DNA from: Candidatus Butyricicoccus avistercoris
GTDB lineage: Bacteria > Bacillota > Clostridia > Oscillospirales > Butyricicoccaceae
Assembly: GCA_019113005.1 (NCBI GenBank)
Contig: DXIE01000057.1
Coordinates: 1 to 64,000, forward strand
DNA: 64,000 bases
Direction: 5' to 3'
Below are positions 10,454-20,745 of the stretch, in pieces. The notes beneath the pieces were generated by a model. It did no database searches. It saw only the letters and a program-made list of their open reading frames with translations, and was not told the DNA's origin. Position numbers and translations under genes: made by a program. The first letter of the stretch is position 1, and each line of letters starts with the position of its first letter.

Positions 10454-11398
10454 TTATAAACCTATTTCGTCTAAAAGACTTCTCATTTTTTCAGCAGATG
10501 AGCGTAGTTTTTCGGCTTCCGCATCGCTTAAAGGAATATCAAGTACATTTTCTACGCCGTTTTTACCAAGTACGCATGGAAGTCCAAGGCATAGACCAGA
10601 CACGCCATAGTGACCATCTACCATACTGGAAACAGGAAGTACAGAATGTTCATCACGCACAATAGCCTCTGCAATTCGCTTAACTGCAAGACCTATGCCG
10701 TAATAGGTTGCACCCTTGCCTTCAATGATTGAATAAGCTGCATCTCTAACAGATACATAAATCTTATCAAGAGTTTCCTGTGAGTAGTCTTTACCAGAGA
10801 TTTTGCAATAATCATCTAAATCTACACCAGAAATATTAGCAGATGACCAAACCGCAAGCTCGCTGTCACCATGCTCACCGACGATAAATGCATGAACATT
10901 TCGGCTGTCAATTTCAAGATATTGACCTAAAAGGTGTTTTAGTCTTGCAGTATCAAGCACAGTACCAGAGCCAATAACTCGACCTGCTGGCAGACCAGAG
11001 ATTTTTTGAGCCATATAAGTTAACAGGTCAACAGGGTTGGAAACAACAAGTAAAATTGCATCTTTATTTACTTTCATAATGTTTTCAACAATGCTTTGCA
11101 TAATAACTCGGTTTCTACCTAAAAGCTCTATTCTGGTTTCGCCTGGCTTCTGATTAGCACCAGCCGCAATTACAATAAGACCACAATCGGATAGGTCATC
11201 ATATCCGCCTGCACGAACTGCACAAGGCTGTGAAAAGGCAATGCCATGGCTTATATCAGCCGCTTCACCTTCAGCTTTTTTATGATTTGCATCTACAAGT
11301 ACAAGTTCAGAGAATAAACCACTTGTTGCAAGGGTAAAAGCACAAGTCGCACCAACAAAACCAACACCAATAACACCACATTTGCGTAAATTAGCCAT
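10454..11398 (-). CDS. ldh: L-lactate dehydrogenase
   Basis: GVGFVGATCAFTLA, VVSNPVDLLTY, GSGTVLDTARLKHLLG, VGEHGDSE. Confidence 0.92.
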   Translation of the reverse strand: MANLRKCGVIGVGFVGATCAFTLATSGLFSELVLVDANHKKAEGEAADISHGIAFSQPCAVRAGGYDDLSDCGLIVIAAGANQKPGETRIELLGRNRVIMQSIVENIMKVNKDAILLVVSNPVDLLTYMAQKISGLPAGRVIGSGTVLDTARLKHLLGQYLEIDSRNVHAFIVGEHGDSELAVWSSANISGVDLDDYCKISGKDYSQETLDKIYVSVRDAAYSIIEGKGATYYGIGLAVKRIAEAIVRDEHSVLPVSSMVDGHYGVSGLCLGLPCVLGKNGVENVLDIPLSDAEAEKLRSSAEKMRSLLDEIGL

Positions 11399-11644
11399 TA
11401 TAAATCAATCCTTTCAGAATACATGTTTTTATATCAAATAAATCATACTTAATTTCTGTGCTTTAATTATACACCTTTATTGTATACTTGCAAGGTATAT
11501 TTTATACTAATTTATTTGTGGGAAAAAGAAAAAATTATGGAAAATTGACAAAAGTTTAACAATAATTTTAACAGTCTATATGTTGTTATTAAAAGTTAAA
11601 TATGTTATACTTATATAAATCTTAATGATAGGGGTTGATTTATT

Positions 11645-13003
11645 ATGAAAAAGTTTTATAAAAGCCTTATAGTCGGTGCAGCTCTTTCCGCTGCTGTGGC
11701 TGTAAATGCGTCTGCTGCTGATTTTACAAACTGTGCAGATGCACTAAACCAGATGGGACTTTTTAAAGGCACTACATCTGGTTATGAGCTTGACCGTGCA
11801 CCTACAAGAGGCGAGGCGGCTGCAATGCTTGTTCGTCTTTTAGGAAAGGAGACAGAGGCACTGGAGAAAAATTATCAAACTCCATTTACCGATGTTCCAG
11901 ATTGGGCAAAACCTTATGTCGGTTGGCTATATGAAAATAAACTCACAAATGGCACAAGTGATACAACTTATGGTACAACCGCTAACTGTACTGCTCAAAT
12001 GTATTCAACATTTTTACTGCGTACATTAGGTTATTCTGATACCGCTACAAACCCAGATTTTACATATAATAACGCTATTGATTTTGCAGAGCAAAAGGGT
12101 GTTGTTGATATTGGAAACTGTGATGAAGATAATTTCCTTCGTGACCATGTTGTTGCTATGAGTTATACTGCTCTTGCAACCGAGCCTAAGGACGCAAAAT
12201 ATGACAATCTGCTTGATAAGCTTGTAGCAGATGGTGCAGTTGATTCTGCAAAGGCAAAGACATATCAGGATAAATTTGATTTATATGATGAGTATGCTCA
12301 GCTTGTAGAAAAAAATGCAGAAATCACTAACATGGAAGCAAATGTCAAGATGACAATGGACATGAAAATGAACAATGCATCTGTTATGAATATGGATATG
12401 GATTCCAAAATCGCTGCTATTATGAACTTAGAGCAGATGGATAAATCCAAATTCTCTGTTGTTGGTAATACTAAAATGACAATCAGCAAGATTTTAACAG
12501 GTACAGAATCTGATACAGTAACAGATACAAAGATGAATGCTTACTATACAGACGGTGTTTATTATATAGATACTGCTGGTCAGAAAATTAAAATGCCTAT
12601 GAGTTTTGATGAAATATTTGAAAGTCTTGATATTAAGGCTTTAAGCAAAAAAGAGCCTATTTCATCTATTGATACTCTAAGCAAACAAGCAGACGGAACT
12701 TATAATGTTTCTTACTCAGCAGGCTATATAAATTCTACTGTTAATAATCTATTTGCTCAGATGGGTATTACAACCGATGATATCCAAATGTCAATAGATA
12801 AAGTTGATATGACTATCACTCCTCAAAATGGAATGATTAAGGGCATGACTGCTGATATGGTTTATACCATGAAGGTTGAAGGTCAAACAGTTGTTCTGGA
12901 TATTAAGGCTGTTTATGATATTCTAAAAACAGGTTCTTCTGTTGGTGTAGAACTTCCAGCTGACTTAAATACTTATGTTGATATAAGCTCTGTTGGTCAA
13001 TAA
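11645..13003 (+). CDS. SLH-domain (S-layer homology) secreted protein with DUF6612-like C-terminal region
   Basis: Signal peptide followed by SLH-type repeats (RAPTRGEAAAMLVRLLG...PFTDVPDWAKPYVGWLYENKLTNGTS); beta-rich Met/Asp-rich C-terminus. Confidence 0.75.
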   Translation: MKKFYKSLIVGAALSAAVAVNASAADFTNCADALNQMGLFKGTTSGYELDRAPTRGEAAAMLVRLLGKETEALEKNYQTPFTDVPDWAKPYVGWLYENKLTNGTSDTTYGTTANCTAQMYSTFLLRTLGYSDTATNPDFTYNNAIDFAEQKGVVDIGNCDEDNFLRDHVVAMSYTALATEPKDAKYDNLLDKLVADGAVDSAKAKTYQDKFDLYDEYAQLVEKNAEITNMEANVKMTMDMKMNNASVMNMDMDSKIAAIMNLEQMDKSKFSVVGNTKMTISKILTGTESDTVTDTKMNAYYTDGVYYIDTAGQKIKMPMSFDEIFESLDIKALSKKEPISSIDTLSKQADGTYNVSYSAGYINSTVNNLFAQMGITTDDIQMSIDKVDMTITPQNGMIKGMTADMVYTMKVEGQTVVLDIKAVYDILKTGSSVGVELPADLNTYVDISSVGQ

Positions 13004-13011
13004 AATATTTT

Positions 13012-13042
13012 AAATGCACAGGTTAGCCTGTGCATTTTTTTG
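13012..13042 (+). terminator. Terminator after the SLH gene
   Basis: AAATGCACAGGttagCCTGTGCATTTTTTT. Confidence 0.85.
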
Positions 13043-13051
13043 AAAAAACTC

Positions 13052-13082
13052 TTGACTTGGAGTGCACTCCAACTATTAAAAT
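13052..13082 (+). promoter_or_regulatory. MerR-type promoter/operator: TTGACT, 19-bp spacer, TAAAAT, with a perfect 16-bp palindrome TTGGAGTGCACTCCAA (13057-13072)
   Basis: Overlong 19-bp spacer with a dyad inside it, directly upstream of a MerR gene. Confidence 0.8.
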
Positions 13083-13103
13083 AAAATACAGGAGGGTGAT
13101 TGT

Positions 13104-13478
13104 TTGACAATAAAACAAGTGAGCGAAATTTATAATATATCACAGGATACACTTAGGTATTATGAAAAAGTTGGTATGATACCAACTGTAAACAGAAATA
13201 AAAGCGGTATTCGTGATTACACTAAGCAAGACCTTGACTGGGTTCAAACAGCTATTTGTATGCGTAGTGCAGGTTTACCTGTTGATGTGCTGGTTGAATA
13301 TCTAAAATTATATCAGCAAGGTGATGAAACTTTTAAACAAAGACTGGAACTTCTTAAAAATCAGTATGATAAGCTTTTAAAACAGCGTGAGCAGATAAAT
13401 CAAACGCTAGAAAAGCTTGATTATAAAATAAGTCGCTATGAAATAGCCGTTAAAACGGGTAGACTCTCATGGGACTAA
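13104..13478 (+). CDS. MerR family transcriptional regulator (TTG start)
   Basis: MTIKQVSEIYNISQDTLRYYEKVGMIP MerR HTH; GGAGGGTG RBS. Confidence 0.92.
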   Translation: MTIKQVSEIYNISQDTLRYYEKVGMIPTVNRNKSGIRDYTKQDLDWVQTAICMRSAGLPVDVLVEYLKLYQQGDETFKQRLELLKNQYDKLLKQREQINQTLEKLDYKISRYEIAVKTGRLSWD

Positions 13479-13490
13479 TGGAGGTAAAAT

Positions 13491-15245
13491 ATGTATTTAG
13501 AAAATATCAAAAAACCAGAGGATATTAAATCACTTTCAAGTGAGCAGCTCAAAAATTTAGCTGATGAAATGCGTGAGCTTTTAATAAAAAAAGTAAGCAC
13601 ACATGGCGGTCATTTTGGTCCTAATCTTGGCATGGTTGAGGCAACTATTGCACTTCATTATGTGTTTGACTCACCAAAGGATAAAATGGTCTATGATGTA
13701 TCACATCAAACTTATTGCCATAAAATGCTTACAGGTCGAGCTTATGGTTTTTTAGATGAAAATAGATATGATGATATAACAGGTTATAGCTGTCCAGAAG
13801 AAAGTGAGCATGACTTTTTCACAGTTGGTCATACCTCAACATCTATAAGCCTTGCAAGCGGTCTGGTAAAGGCTAGAGAGCTTAAAAAAGAACAAGGCAA
13901 TGTTATAGCTATTATTGGTGATGGCTCTTTAGGTGGCGGTGAGGCACTTGAGGGTTTAAATACAGCAGTAGAACTTGACAGCAATTTTATAATTATTGTA
14001 AATGATAATGATATGTCAATCGCTGAAAATCATGGCGGTTTATATGGCAATTTAAAATTATTGCGTGATACAGATGGTAAGGCTGAATGTAATCTATTTA
14101 AAGCCGTTGGTCTTGATTATGTTTTCGTTAAGAATGGAAATGATATAGACGAGCTAATAAAAGCATTTAAGCTTGTTAAGGATAGCAAAAAACCAGTTGC
14201 AGTGCATATTTGTACACAAAAGGGTATGGGTTATAAGCCAGCACAAGATGACAGAGAAACTTTCCACTGGACAATGCCTTTTGATACCAAAACAGGTAAG
14301 CCTCTAGTTAATTTTGAAGGTGAAGACTATGGCACTTTAACCGCTGATTATCTGCTTGAAAAAATGAAAAAAGATGAAAAAATCGTAGCTATAACAGCAG
14401 GTACACCAGCAGTTATGGGATTTATCCCAGAAAAGAGAAAACTTGCAGGTAAACAGTTTGTTGATGTGGGTATTTCTGAAGAAACCGCCGTTGCAATGGC
14501 ATCTGGTATAGCTAAGGGTGGTGCAAAGCCTGTTTTTGGTGTATACAGCACATTTATGCAGAGAACTTATGACCAAATCGCACAGGATTTATGTATAAAT
14601 AAAAATCCTGCAACAATGGTTGTATTTTGTGCGTCTGTTTATGGTATGAGTGATGTAACTCATGTAGGTTTTTATGATATACCTATGATTTCAAATATTC
14701 CAGAGCTTGTATACCTTGCCCCTACATCAAAAGAGGAATATTTTGCAATGCTTGATTGGAGTATAGAGCAAAATAAATATCCTGTTGCTATTCGTGTGCC
14801 AGAAAACGGCGTTATATCATCAGATAGACCAGTCAAAACAGATTATTCTGAGCTTAATAAGTATGAAGTTGCACAAGAGGGAAGTAAGGTCGCTATTATT
14901 GCAGTAGGTAGCTTTTTTGAGCTTGGTAAAAAAACAGCTTGTGAACTTGAAAATAAATTAGGTGTTAAACCAACGCTTGTAAATCCAATTTATCTTACAG
15001 GTTTAGATAGCGAATTATTAGAGAGTTTAAAAACAGAGCATGATATTGTTATCACTCTTGAAGATGGCTGTATAGAAGGCGGTTTTGGTCAGAAAATCGC
15101 AAGCTATTATGGTAAGGATAGCATGAAAGTTTTAAACTATGGTCTTAAAAAGCAGCTCTATGATAGATATGATATAAATACTGTTTTGAAAGAAAATCAT
15201 TTAACATCAGAGCAAATAACCGAAGATATCAAACAAATATTATAA
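13491..15245 (+). CDS. 1-deoxy-D-xylulose-5-phosphate synthase-like transketolase family enzyme
   Basis: HGGHFGPNLGMVEATIALHYVFD, GDGSLGGGEALEGLN, VDVGISEETAVAMASGIAKGG. Confidence 0.8.
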   Translation: MYLENIKKPEDIKSLSSEQLKNLADEMRELLIKKVSTHGGHFGPNLGMVEATIALHYVFDSPKDKMVYDVSHQTYCHKMLTGRAYGFLDENRYDDITGYSCPEESEHDFFTVGHTSTSISLASGLVKARELKKEQGNVIAIIGDGSLGGGEALEGLNTAVELDSNFIIIVNDNDMSIAENHGGLYGNLKLLRDTDGKAECNLFKAVGLDYVFVKNGNDIDELIKAFKLVKDSKKPVAVHICTQKGMGYKPAQDDRETFHWTMPFDTKTGKPLVNFEGEDYGTLTADYLLEKMKKDEKIVAITAGTPAVMGFIPEKRKLAGKQFVDVGISEETAVAMASGIAKGGAKPVFGVYSTFMQRTYDQIAQDLCINKNPATMVVFCASVYGMSDVTHVGFYDIPMISNIPELVYLAPTSKEEYFAMLDWSIEQNKYPVAIRVPENGVISSDRPVKTDYSELNKYEVAQEGSKVAIIAVGSFFELGKKTACELENKLGVKPTLVNPIYLTGLDSELLESLKTEHDIVITLEDGCIEGGFGQKIASYYGKDSMKVLNYGLKKQLYDRYDINTVLKENHLTSEQITEDIKQIL

Positions 15246-15247
15246 AA

Positions 15248-15280
15248 AAACGGGTTGATTTTTAAAATCAACCCGTTTAA
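15248..15280. terminator. Bidirectional terminator
   Basis: AAACGGGTTGATTTTTAAAATCAACCCGTTT perfect inverted repeat between convergent genes. Confidence 0.8.
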
Positions 15281-15281
15281 A

Positions 15282-15680
15282 TTATTTTATATACTTTTCT
15301 ACAATTTTTACTGCATCTTCAATACAACCTGTACAAGAACGAAGTACAGTGCCAGTCTGCACACCTTTAAGTTCTCTACAAATAACGCTTTCATTCATTT
15401 GCTTAAACTCATCAGCAATAGCACGATTTATTTTATATGTTTCTGCCTTGGTTTTACCTATGTTTTCAAGACCACCACTGTTTTTCATGCCAGCAAGCAT
15501 ACATGCACCAGATACAGCACCGCAAATTTCCATCTGACCAACACCTAGACCAAATGCTTCACTCATTTTATATGCGGTCTGTTCATCTAGTCCAAAATCT
15601 TCAGCAAAGGCACATACAACAGCTTGTGCACAGTTATAACCTTTATCATGTAGGCTAACAGCTTTTTCAACTTTAGTCAT
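15282..15680 (-). CDS. C_GCAxxG_C_C family (redox/Cys-rich) protein
   Basis: GYNCAQAVVCAF ... EICGAVSGACM ... CTGCIEDAV. Confidence 0.85.
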   Translation of the reverse strand: MTKVEKAVSLHDKGYNCAQAVVCAFAEDFGLDEQTAYKMSEAFGLGVGQMEICGAVSGACMLAGMKNSGGLENIGKTKAETYKINRAIADEFKQMNESVICRELKGVQTGTVLRSCTGCIEDAVKIVEKYIK

Positions 15681-15698
15681 AAAAAATCAGTCCTTTTA

Positions 15699-17009
15699 TT
15701 AATATTCATGTGTTGAATAGAAGTCCCAAATTGCATCATGCATTGACTGAGCTTCTCTTTCAATACCTTCATTAGATAATATACATTCTACATCATTTGC
15801 ATTGTCTATATACGCATATTCACTAATTACTGCAAGTAAATCTACATTTGCTGCATAACGTAAGATTGCATAATAATCGCCGTTGCTGCCTTCCTTAAAT
15901 ACAGTCGGAGCATGACGCTTTCTACCATCTTCAAGGTATTGCTTTTCAAAAGCCTGAGCAAGCTCATAGCCATCGCCGCCATTTTTATATTTAATCTGTG
16001 CAAGCAGTTCAAAACCTGATGCATTTCCGTTAAATGCGTTATGATGTATGCTGATTAACATATCAGCTTTATTTGCATTGCTTTCTATTATCTTTTTACG
16101 GTCTGAAAAACTTACAGTTTTATCAGTTTCAGCACTCATAATAACAGTAGCACCACTAGCTTCTAGCAAATCACGCAAGCAAAGAGCAACAGGTAAATTA
16201 AAATCGGTTTCGTAAATTCCATCGCCTGCACTTACTCTGCGGTTTTGGTAAGTAAAGAAATCATAAGGTGTAGTGCCACCAGCTCCAGGGTCACTTCCGC
16301 CATGACCTACATCAATAAGAACGGTTAACTTACCATCTACTTTGCTAGGTGTAGGTTCTGGGGTTGGAGGAGGTGTTGGAATGATTGTATCATCTGGATT
16401 GCTTGGTTTATTTTCATCAGGGTTATTTGTTTCAGGAGTATCAGGGCCTGTATAGCTTGGTGTGCGTATAATGGCTTGTTTACTAGAATCTTTATAAGAA
16501 ACATCAAAACCGAAAACTTCACCCATATCACGCAGTTTATAATATGTGTTACCGTTTATATTATATGCTTCCATTTCTACTTTTTTGCCATCTAACCAGA
16601 TTGGGCTGTCTGTTTCATAAGCCACTTGGTCACCACTGCTTGAGGCTTTCATTTCTGAGCCATTAGGAGTATATTTTTCACCGCTTTTAGCGACAATTTG
16701 TTTTGTTTTTTCGTTATAATCTACGCTGAACTGGCAATCCTTGCCGTTCATAAGATATGCTAAATCTCTAAGCTTAAAATATGTATATGCACCATAAGCA
16801 TCAACGCTGATAAGGTATGCAATAGGCTTAACTTGTTCACCGTCCAAGTAAATTTCCATTTGACTGACATATGCCTTTTTACCTTGTGTGTTTGTGGCAT
16901 ATACAGCAGGGGTATCTGTTTGAATTTCGACCTGTTCATTTGCTGCATAACTTATGCCAGAGAGCATGGAAGAAAATAGCAGCGTAAATGCTATAAATCT
17001 TTTTCGCAT
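15699..17009 (-). CDS. N-acetylmuramoyl-L-alanine amidase with copper-amine-oxidase-like/stalk N-terminal domain
   Basis: Signal peptide; two YYKLRD-type stalk repeats; proline linker; LIDVGHGGSDPGA and SIHHNAFN amidase_3 motifs. Confidence 0.88.
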   Translation of the reverse strand: MRKRFIAFTLLFSSMLSGISYAANEQVEIQTDTPAVYATNTQGKKAYVSQMEIYLDGEQVKPIAYLISVDAYGAYTYFKLRDLAYLMNGKDCQFSVDYNEKTKQIVAKSGEKYTPNGSEMKASSSGDQVAYETDSPIWLDGKKVEMEAYNINGNTYYKLRDMGEVFGFDVSYKDSSKQAIIRTPSYTGPDTPETNNPDENKPSNPDDTIIPTPPPTPEPTPSKVDGKLTVLIDVGHGGSDPGAGGTTPYDFFTYQNRRVSAGDGIYETDFNLPVALCLRDLLEASGATVIMSAETDKTVSFSDRKKIIESNANKADMLISIHHNAFNGNASGFELLAQIKYKNGGDGYELAQAFEKQYLEDGRKRHAPTVFKEGSNGDYYAILRYAANVDLLAVISEYAYIDNANDVECILSNEGIEREAQSMHDAIWDFYSTHEY

Positions 17010-17198
17010 AGTAAATCCTTTCTAATTTTGTAAAAGTAATACGGCTGCGAGCAGCCGTATAATAAAAAACCTAACGAATATAATATAACACCATAAGACA
17101 AAATTCTCAAGTTACAAATGTTATATGTAATAAAAATGTAAAATAAATTCAGTTTAAGTCGGTTTTTACTATGAAATTTGTATCTATATTACAAATAG

Positions 17199-17948
17199 TT
17201 ATGCTTTGCCTTCTTCAAATGAATATAAATCTATGCCTCGAATTTTCTTAAAATAATTATTTAATCGGTCAAAATCTGCGTTAAGTATAAGCTCCTCTGG
17301 GAAACCAATTTCTTCAAGCATAGAAAGGGCAGAGTCGGTTTTACCAACCATAAAAGATATATGAGAGTCACTTGTAACAACGATAGGTACACGATATTTC
17401 ATACAAAGCTCGGCTATACTTTTACAGTTTTCTTTACTACCTTTTCTTATTGCAAGCGAGTTGTTATTTATTTCTACGATTTTTCCAAAATCATTGCACT
17501 GGGAGATAATTCTCTCTTGGTCAAATACATAGTTTTGGTTACCAAGATGACCAAGAGTGGTAACATATGGAGTTCTTAAAATATTTTCTAAAGCTTTTGT
17601 GTGAGCCTCAGAATTTACAGGAGGGAAGCAAGGTTCATGGAAAGAGGCAATAACATAGTCTAAATGCTTAAAATGTCTTTCTTCCATTACATCTGTGCTA
17701 CCGTTTGGAGGCATAATATTCATTTCAATGCCACGAAGTACACAAACGCCGTCAATTTTTCTAGGCACTATATCTAAATTTGAAAAATGCCACTGATGAG
17801 CACCATCTACCATGCTAGGGCCGTGATTTGTTATTGCAATAGCTCTAAGCCCTGCACGTTTTGCCCCTTGAACCATTTCCTCAAGAGAACTGTAAGCATG
17901 ATGTGAAACGTTAGTATGAGTGTGTAAATCTGCTACAAGTTTAATCAT
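17199..17948 (-). CDS. PHP-domain phosphatase/hydrolase (YcdX-like)
   Basis: DLHTHTNVSHHAYSS, ITNHGPSM, ASFHEPCFPP, VTSDSHISFMVG. Confidence 0.85.
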   Translation of the reverse strand: MIKLVADLHTHTNVSHHAYSSLEEMVQGAKRAGLRAIAITNHGPSMVDGAHQWHFSNLDIVPRKIDGVCVLRGIEMNIMPPNGSTDVMEERHFKHLDYVIASFHEPCFPPVNSEAHTKALENILRTPYVTTLGHLGNQNYVFDQERIISQCNDFGKIVEINNNSLAIRKGSKENCKSIAELCMKYRVPIVVTSDSHISFMVGKTDSALSMLEEIGFPEELILNADFDRLNNYFKKIRGIDLYSFEEGKA

Positions 17949-18021
17949 AAATAAAAAAATCCTTTCTTTTTTTAAGCAATAGAACAGGACTGCAACTTAA
18001 AAGCCACAGCCCTGAAAATTT

Positions 18022-18954
18022 TTAGTTACCAAATGAGCGGAGCATACGCTCTTGAAGCTCTTTAGCAGCATTATAACCCATTTTCTTATAACGGTTGTTC
18101 ATAGCTGCAACTTCAATAATTACAGCTAGATTTCGACCTGGTTTTACAGGGATAGTAAGAGATGGTACTCGAATATCTAAAATACTTGTTGTTTGACCAT
18201 CAAGACCAAGTCTATCATATTGCTTGCCGTCCTCCCAGTTTTCAAGGTTGATAACAAGCTCAATTTTCTCGGTGAGTTTAACAGAACCAACACCAAAAAT
18301 ACGGCGTACATCAACAATACCTATACCACGAAGCTCAATAAAATAGCGTATAACATCAGGTGAAGCACCGACAAGGGTTTTATCAGATACACGTTTGATT
18401 TCAACAGCATCATCAGCAATTAGACGATGACCACGTTTTACAAGCTCAATAGCGGTTTCTGACTTACCAACGCCAGAATCACCAAGGATAAGCACGCCTT
18501 CGCCATAAATTTCAATAAGCACGCCATGAAGTGTAATTCGTGGTGCAAGTGAAACTTTAAGTGAGGCTACAAGTGAATTAATAATGGTAGATGTAAATTC
18601 ATTTGTACGCAAAAGCGGAACACCATATTTTTTAGCAGCTTCAATACATTCAGGGAATATATCAATATTTCTTGAAATAATCATAGCTGGGATACCAGTT
18701 TCAAATAATCTATCAAATATTTCCTGACGTTTTTCAGGCTCAAAGCTTTCTACATATGTTGTTTCAACCTTGCCCATTACCTGCAAACGGTTAGGGTCAA
18801 AAAAGTCAAAAAAGCCTGCAAGCTGCAATCCTGGACGGCTTACATCATCTCTTGTGATTTCAGTTTTTTCAAAGCCATCTGGCCCATAAACTACTTCAAA
18901 ATTAAATTCTTGAATAAGGTCTTTTAAAGACACACCAAACTCTTTTAACTGCAT
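18022..18954 (-). CDS. hprK: HPr kinase/phosphorylase
   Basis: GDSGVGKSETAIELVKRGHRLIADDAVEI; RGIGIVDVRRIFGVGSV. Confidence 0.96.
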   Translation of the reverse strand: MQLKEFGVSLKDLIQEFNFEVVYGPDGFEKTEITRDDVSRPGLQLAGFFDFFDPNRLQVMGKVETTYVESFEPEKRQEIFDRLFETGIPAMIISRNIDIFPECIEAAKKYGVPLLRTNEFTSTIINSLVASLKVSLAPRITLHGVLIEIYGEGVLILGDSGVGKSETAIELVKRGHRLIADDAVEIKRVSDKTLVGASPDVIRYFIELRGIGIVDVRRIFGVGSVKLTEKIELVINLENWEDGKQYDRLGLDGQTTSILDIRVPSLTIPVKPGRNLAVIIEVAAMNNRYKKMGYNAAKELQERMLRSFGN

Positions 18955-19157
18955 TTTCTCAGCCCTCCTGCAATTTTTGGGGGATTCATTATGCTTATTA
19001 TAGACGAGTTTTTACTATTTTTCAACGCTTATACAGAGATATACAGATATTTTTTATATCTTCCAAAAAAAATCAAAAAAATACTTGATTTTTCTTTGCC
19101 TTCATGGTAATATTATATACGTTACTCAATGCCTTGTAGATAAGGAGGTGCAGGAAA

Positions 19158-19346
19158 ATGGCAAAGTGTGATATTTGCGGAAAGGGCGTAACCTTCGGTA
19201 TCAAGGTTTCTCACTCCCACAGACGTTCTAACAGAACTTGGAAGCCTAACGTTCGTCGTGTTAAGGCGATTGTAAACGGTACTCCATGCCATGTCAACGT
19301 ATGTACTCGATGCCTCCGCTCCGGCAAGGTTACTCGTGCAATCTAA
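19158..19346 (+). CDS. rpmB: 50S ribosomal protein L28
   Basis: MAKCDICGKGVTFG...SHSHRRSNRTWKPNVRRV. Confidence 0.96.
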   Translation: MAKCDICGKGVTFGIKVSHSHRRSNRTWKPNVRRVKAIVNGTPCHVNVCTRCLRSGKVTRAI

Positions 19347-19383
19347 TTTTTTAGATTAGTACATCTTGACGAATTTCACAAAG

Positions 19384-19409
19384 ACCACTCTTTTTGAGTG
19401 GTTTTTTTC
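19384..19409 (+). terminator. Terminator after rpmB
   Basis: ACCACTCtttttGAGTGGTTTTTTT. Confidence 0.85.
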
Positions 19410-19518
19410 TTTGTTGTAAAAATTTATAAAAAATATATCTTTGACATATTTCGACAAGATTTTTTTGTTTTAAATGTTATTATATGTAAGAAAAACCAGA
19501 AAGGGTAAGGAGTATGTT

Positions 19519-19722
19519 ATGTTAAGGTATATTGCAGTAAAGGAAAATGGGAAGAATGGTATTTCTGCTTGTGAAGATGACAAAGTATTGAGTATTATAT
19601 GGGATATTTCACCAGTATATAGTGATGTTGAAAAACTCGCTGATACCCTTAATAATTTAGAAGTATCATTAATTCATTTTAATGATATAGTGGAGGACTA
19701 TGTCCAGCAAATAGCAATGTAA
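19519..19722 (+). CDS. Small conserved hypothetical protein (DUF6514-like)
   Basis: MLRYIAVKENGKNGISACEDDKVLSIIWDISPVYSDVEKLADTLNNLEVS. ATG at 19519 has a better RBS context (aaggag) than the listed start. Confidence 0.6.
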   Translation: MLRYIAVKENGKNGISACEDDKVLSIIWDISPVYSDVEKLADTLNNLEVSLIHFNDIVEDYVQQIAM

Positions 19723-19787
19723 ATTAAAAAAATTGATTGGCAAAGAAACAAAATCACATATTATGAAAAAGTTACATATTATAGAAT

Positions 19788-19828
19788 AGGCGAACAGATT
19801 TAAAATTGTATCTGTTCGCCTGTTTTTA
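19788..19828. terminator. Terminator between convergent genes
   Basis: AGGCGAACAGATttaaaattgtATCTGTTCGCCTGTTTTTATT. Confidence 0.8.
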
Positions 19829-20683
19829 TTTCATATTTAGTTTATACATTATAACCGATACACCGCATATTATAATATAACCAACAACGCTTATAAAATC
19901 TGGTATTTGTGAGAATAAAATAAATCCAAGTATGGCAGAAAATATAACTTGTGTATAATCATAAACAGAAATTTCTCTTGCTGGTGCATTGGAGTATGCC
20001 GCAGTAATTGAGAATTGTCCTCCTGCGGCACTAAGACCTGCAAGCAGTAGCATTAACACTTGATAGATTGACATTGGTGTATAGTCAAAAAGCAAAACAG
20101 GTAATGTAACAATACATGAAAAGCCTGAGAAAAACAGCACAATCATAGCTCCTTGTTCGCCACGCTGACCTAAATATCTAACCGCTGTATATGCCGCACC
20201 TGCTGAAAGTCCGCCAAACACACCAATAAACGCTGGAAATGCTGAGATTGAAAACCCTGGTTTTACAATAAGTAATGCACCAATAAAAGCGGCTAATATT
20301 CCGAAAACTTGATAAAGTTTAAGCTTTTCTTTAAGAAATAAATAAGAAAATAAAATAGCAAAAAACGGTGATAACTTATTTAACATTGATGCGTCAGATA
20401 AGAGCAAATGGTCAACAGCATAGAAATTACATAAAATACCTATCGTTCCCATAAAAGAACGTATAAATAAAAATGGCAAATTTCGCTTTTGAATTTTAAA
20501 ATCTTTTTTGTCACGGATAATTATAAATAAGGCAAATAAAAGTGCAACAAAATTTCTGAAAAAGCTTTTCTGTATAGATGGGATATCACCAGAAAGCTTT
20601 ACAAAAGTGTTCATAAGTGCAAAGCAAAATGCAGAGCATAAAATATATAAAATAGCTTTATTTTTTGATTTCATAATATACAT
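19826..20683 (-). CDS. EamA/DMT family transporter
   Basis: About 10 TM segments, two EamA repeats (NFYAVDHLLLSDASMLNKLSPFFAILFSYLFLKEKL). Confidence 0.85.
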   Translation of the reverse strand: MYIMKSKNKAILYILCSAFCFALMNTFVKLSGDIPSIQKSFFRNFVALLFALFIIIRDKKDFKIQKRNLPFLFIRSFMGTIGILCNFYAVDHLLLSDASMLNKLSPFFAILFSYLFLKEKLKLYQVFGILAAFIGALLIVKPGFSISAFPAFIGVFGGLSAGAAYTAVRYLGQRGEQGAMIVLFFSGFSCIVTLPVLLFDYTPMSIYQVLMLLLAGLSAAGGQFSITAAYSNAPAREISVYDYTQVIFSAILGFILFSQIPDFISVVGYIIICGVSVIMYKLNMK

Positions 20684-20710
20684 CTTTCTAAGTTTAATTT
20701 AAACGCAAAA

Positions 20711-20742
20711 AGAAAACAGCAAATAAATGCTGTTTTCTTTTT
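20711..20742 (-). terminator. Terminator downstream of rpoD
   Basis: AGAAAACAGC...GCTGTTTTCTTTTT. Confidence 0.75.
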
Positions 20743-20745
20743 TGA

